Source of the DNA: Bacteroidota bacterium
Lineage (GTDB): Bacteria > Bacteroidota > Bacteroidia > Chitinophagales > Chitinophagaceae
DNA: 7,181 nucleotides
Direction: 5' to 3'
Assembly: GCA_023418315.1 (NCBI GenBank)
Contig: JAEZZY010000004.1
Location: 1-7,181, forward strand
The translations under genes were made by a program, and so were the position numbers. Below the pieces are notes generated by a model that saw nothing but the letters and a program-made list of their open reading frames with translations, was not told the origin of the DNA and searched no databases. Below, piece after piece: positions 5,226 through 7,181 of the stretch; positions within the stretch are counted from its first letter, which is position 1, and each line of letters starts with the position of its first letter.

Positions 5226-5287
5226 AATTCTTAAAAATTTATAGGGAAAGCCGAAAACCTTTTTAGAGTAGGCAAAAATTATTTTTT

Positions 5288-7181
5288 ATGCAAAAACAAT
5301 ACAAATTATGGAGTTATGCGCTCTTTATGTTGGCATTGTTGATTGGTGTAAAAACTCAGGCGCAGCCCAACTGTACCAACCATACGAATAGTAATGGGCA
5401 GACCTCTGTTACCTTTAATGTGGAAAACACCAATTCAAGCGCCATCATTATTACAGATATTCAGGCTGCATTGTATGCTAGTTCTGGTAATGTCGATTGG
5501 GAATTACTTTATAACACTACACCTGTTAATTCCGGCGGTAGCACCTGGACACAAGGAGTTGTTGGAAACGGACAAAACGGATGGGTATTAGGAGGCTCTG
5601 CAACTGGAGTTGCTTCGAGTTCCACTGTGGCAACTGTTTTATCGGGTTTAACTATTACTATCCCGGGAAATACAACTTACGGTTTTTGTCTGACTACCAA
5701 TGGCACGCTTGCTTATCAATCTTTAAGCACAGGCACTTTTACATTTCCGAGCAACGGGGTAAATTTAATTACCGGCGACAATGTTAGCTTTGGCGGTGGT
5801 GTAACCCCCGGCGGGTCCGGTACACCTTCCTTTTACCCTCGCGGTATTGTAGGGTGTATAAATTGGATGACCTCTGTACCTTGTTCCGGCACGCCAACAG
5901 CCGGTACCGCTGTGGTTTCTCCTGCTGCAAATGTATGTCCTAACCAAAGCTTTACCGTATCTCTTTCCGGAGCTACGATTGCTGCCGGTCTTACCTATGA
6001 CTGGCAGTATAATGACGGCAGCGGATGGCAGACTACAGGAGGCACCAATGCAAGCTATACGGCTACGATGACAGCTACCGCACCGGTGGACTATCGCTGT
6101 ATCGTATATTGCGGCAGTGCGGCGGATACTTCTACTCCGGTAACAGTAAGTCCTAATCCGTTTTACAATTGCTATTGTGCCTCCAGCGCTACTAATAGCG
6201 GTGATGGTGAGATATTTAATGTTACCGTAGGCCCATTGAATAACACTTCCACCTGTAGCCAGACGGGTACTACCGGGTCTGTGATGAACCAATATTCTGA
6301 TTATACCAATTTGGGACCCGATACGTTGTATCATGACGCGCCTTATAACTTATCCGTACAGGCCGGTTCTTGCGGCGGTTCTTATGATGTTTGGGTGAAA
6401 GTTTATATAGACCTGGATCAAGATGGCGCCTTTACTAGTACAGGTGAGGAAGTATTCTCGGGTACGACACCTTCCGGATCCTATAATTCCAACGGTACTG
6501 AATATGCTACCGGCAGCATTCTCATCCCATCTGCTACCTTCCCGCTTACGGGTACTACAAGGATGCGTGTGGTGATGGTGGAAACCAACTCCGCTTCATC
6601 CGTATCGCCCTGCGGCACGTATGGCTACGGTGAAACCGAAGACTATCTCATTTATGTAGCCACTCCGCCATTGTGTACGGGTACGCCGAGCCATGCTACG
6701 GCAAGCGGTCCTTCATCCATTTGCCCCAGTACTAATTTTACGCTCAGCGCTTCCGGTGTAGCTATAGGCGTGGGTATCACCTACGACTGGCAATATAATG
6801 ACGGTAGCGGATGGTTTACCACCGGTATTACCAGTCCTTTCTATACCGTAACCGGAGGTATCACCATACCTACAGACTACCGTATGGTTACTTATTGCGG
6901 TACAAGTAATATGTATGACACCTCCAATGTAGTTTCCGTAGCGATAAACGGCTTCTATGCCTGCTACTGTTCTCCGCTGAATGGTACTACATTGAGTCAG
7001 TACGGAGTTTGGACTAATTTTATCACCAATGTAACTATTCCTACCACTAACCTGAATAACACGACCACAAGCTATAATAGTAACGGTTATGAGCAATTCA
7101 TACCGCCTACGGCTTCGCAAACCGATACTTTATGGCCGGGTGTAACTTATACCATAGATGTTACCAAAGGGACTAACTATC
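5288..7181 (+). CDS. Large secreted modular protein with Ig-like and GEVED domains (partial)
   Basis: The frame is open for 631 codons to the right edge. Residues 1-25 form a signal peptide (LWSYALFMLALLIGV core, likely cut after TQA). Residues 27-198 resemble the N-terminal beta-domain of some T9SS cargo proteins, with LSGLTITIPGNTTYGFCL in the middle. Ig-like domain 1 (about 199-291) has C217 and C271 (DYRC) and the signature YDWQYNDGSGW (237-247). A GEVED-type domain follows (about 292-458) with FYNCYC at its start, the acidic DLDQDG (375-380) and GETEDY (448-453). Ig-like domain 2 (463-555) repeats the signature at 499-509, and a second GEVED region starts with FYACYC (556-561). The protein is Thr/Ser/Gly/Asn-rich, as expected for an extracellular adhesin or the non-catalytic part of an enzyme. 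A C-terminal T9SS sorting domain is expected beyond the edge but not seen. Confidence 0.9.
   Translation, partial: MQKQYKLWSYALFMLALLIGVKTQAQPNCTNHTNSNGQTSVTFNVENTNSSAIIITDIQAALYASSGNVDWELLYNTTPVNSGGSTWTQGVVGNGQNGWVLGGSATGVASSSTVATVLSGLTITIPGNTTYGFCLTTNGTLAYQSLSTGTFTFPSNGVNLITGDNVSFGGGVTPGGSGTPSFYPRGIVGCINWMTSVPCSGTPTAGTAVVSPAANVCPNQSFTVSLSGATIAAGLTYDWQYNDGSGWQTTGGTNASYTATMTATAPVDYRCIVYCGSAADTSTPVTVSPNPFYNCYCASSATNSGDGEIFNVTVGPLNNTSTCSQTGTTGSVMNQYSDYTNLGPDTLYHDAPYNLSVQAGSCGGSYDVWVKVYIDLDQDGAFTSTGEEVFSGTTPSGSYNSNGTEYATGSILIPSATFPLTGTTRMRVVMVETNSASSVSPCGTYGYGETEDYLIYVATPPLCTGTPSHATASGPSSICPSTNFTLSASGVAIGVGITYDWQYNDGSGWFTTGITSPFYTVTGGITIPTDYRMVTYCGTSNMYDTSNVVSVAINGFYACYCSPLNGTTLSQYGVWTNFITNVTIPTTNLNNTTTSYNSNGYEQFIPPTASQTDTLWPGVTYTIDVTKGTNY

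Larger units (their letters stand above)
4785..5287. other. Non-coding gap before the large secreted protein gene
   Basis: About 500 bases with no supportable gene. The left part (4791-4854) holds nested and interleaved inverted repeats. 4860-5080 is AT-rich with T-runs and no clear motif. 5086-5143 is a terminator-like hairpin, and a short direct repeat lies at 5176-5225. I could not find a good TTTG / TAnnTTTG pair for the gene at 5288, so its promoter is not located. The last 50 bases are A/T-rich and end in six T residues directly before the ATG. Confidence 0.6.

Noticed and set aside
5765..6334. Minus-strand open frame of 189 codons
   Set aside because: It lies wholly inside the secreted protein gene, which has a signal peptide and clear domains in its own frame; the Thr/Gly/Ala-rich codons there create open antisense frames. 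The minus-strand frame at 6713-7120 is rejected for the same reason.

Overview
The window looks like a chromosomal piece from a member of the Bacteroidota, probably near Chitinophagales/Sphingobacteriales (an inference from style, not from a marker gene). Three things point there. Several start regions carry the phylum's TTTG / TAnnTTTG promoter pattern. Shine-Dalgarno sequences are mostly absent. The right edge holds a large secreted protein built from Ig-like and GEVED-type modules, as in proteins exported by the type IX secretion system (T9SS).

Layout. 2-127: the last 41 codons of an unrecognised plus-strand gene. 128-769: a non-coding stretch between two convergent genes, holding two small hairpins and a tandem array (235-706) of three ~167-bp units, each with a long imperfect palindrome of the REP/MITE-like type. 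770-2359 (minus strand): a GNAT acetyltransferase, the fluoride channel CrcB and ribosomal protein L19 (rplS), with a good intrinsic terminator after rplS and a promoter for crcB. 2424-4025 (minus): trmD (tRNA m1G37 methyltransferase) and a nitrilase-superfamily omega-amidase. 4098-4784 (plus, divergent from the amidase): an exported 228-aa protein of unknown function with two similar lobes. 4785-5287: an AT-rich 500-bp gap with inverted repeats and one terminator-like hairpin. 5288 to the right edge: the first 631 residues of a large secreted modular protein, still open at the edge.

How the genes fit together. trmD and rplS are a conserved translation pair (tRNA position-37 methylation and a 50S subunit protein), here without rpsP and rimM next to them and with a separate predicted promoter for each. 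The amidase, CrcB and the acetyltransferase are housekeeping or stress functions that share the strand but no pathway. The two exported plus-strand proteins at the right belong to the cell surface.

I see no clear new multi-gene system. The items most worth a second look are the tandem palindrome array, the modular surface protein with its long structured upstream region, the two-lobed exported protein, and the almost leaderless trmD.
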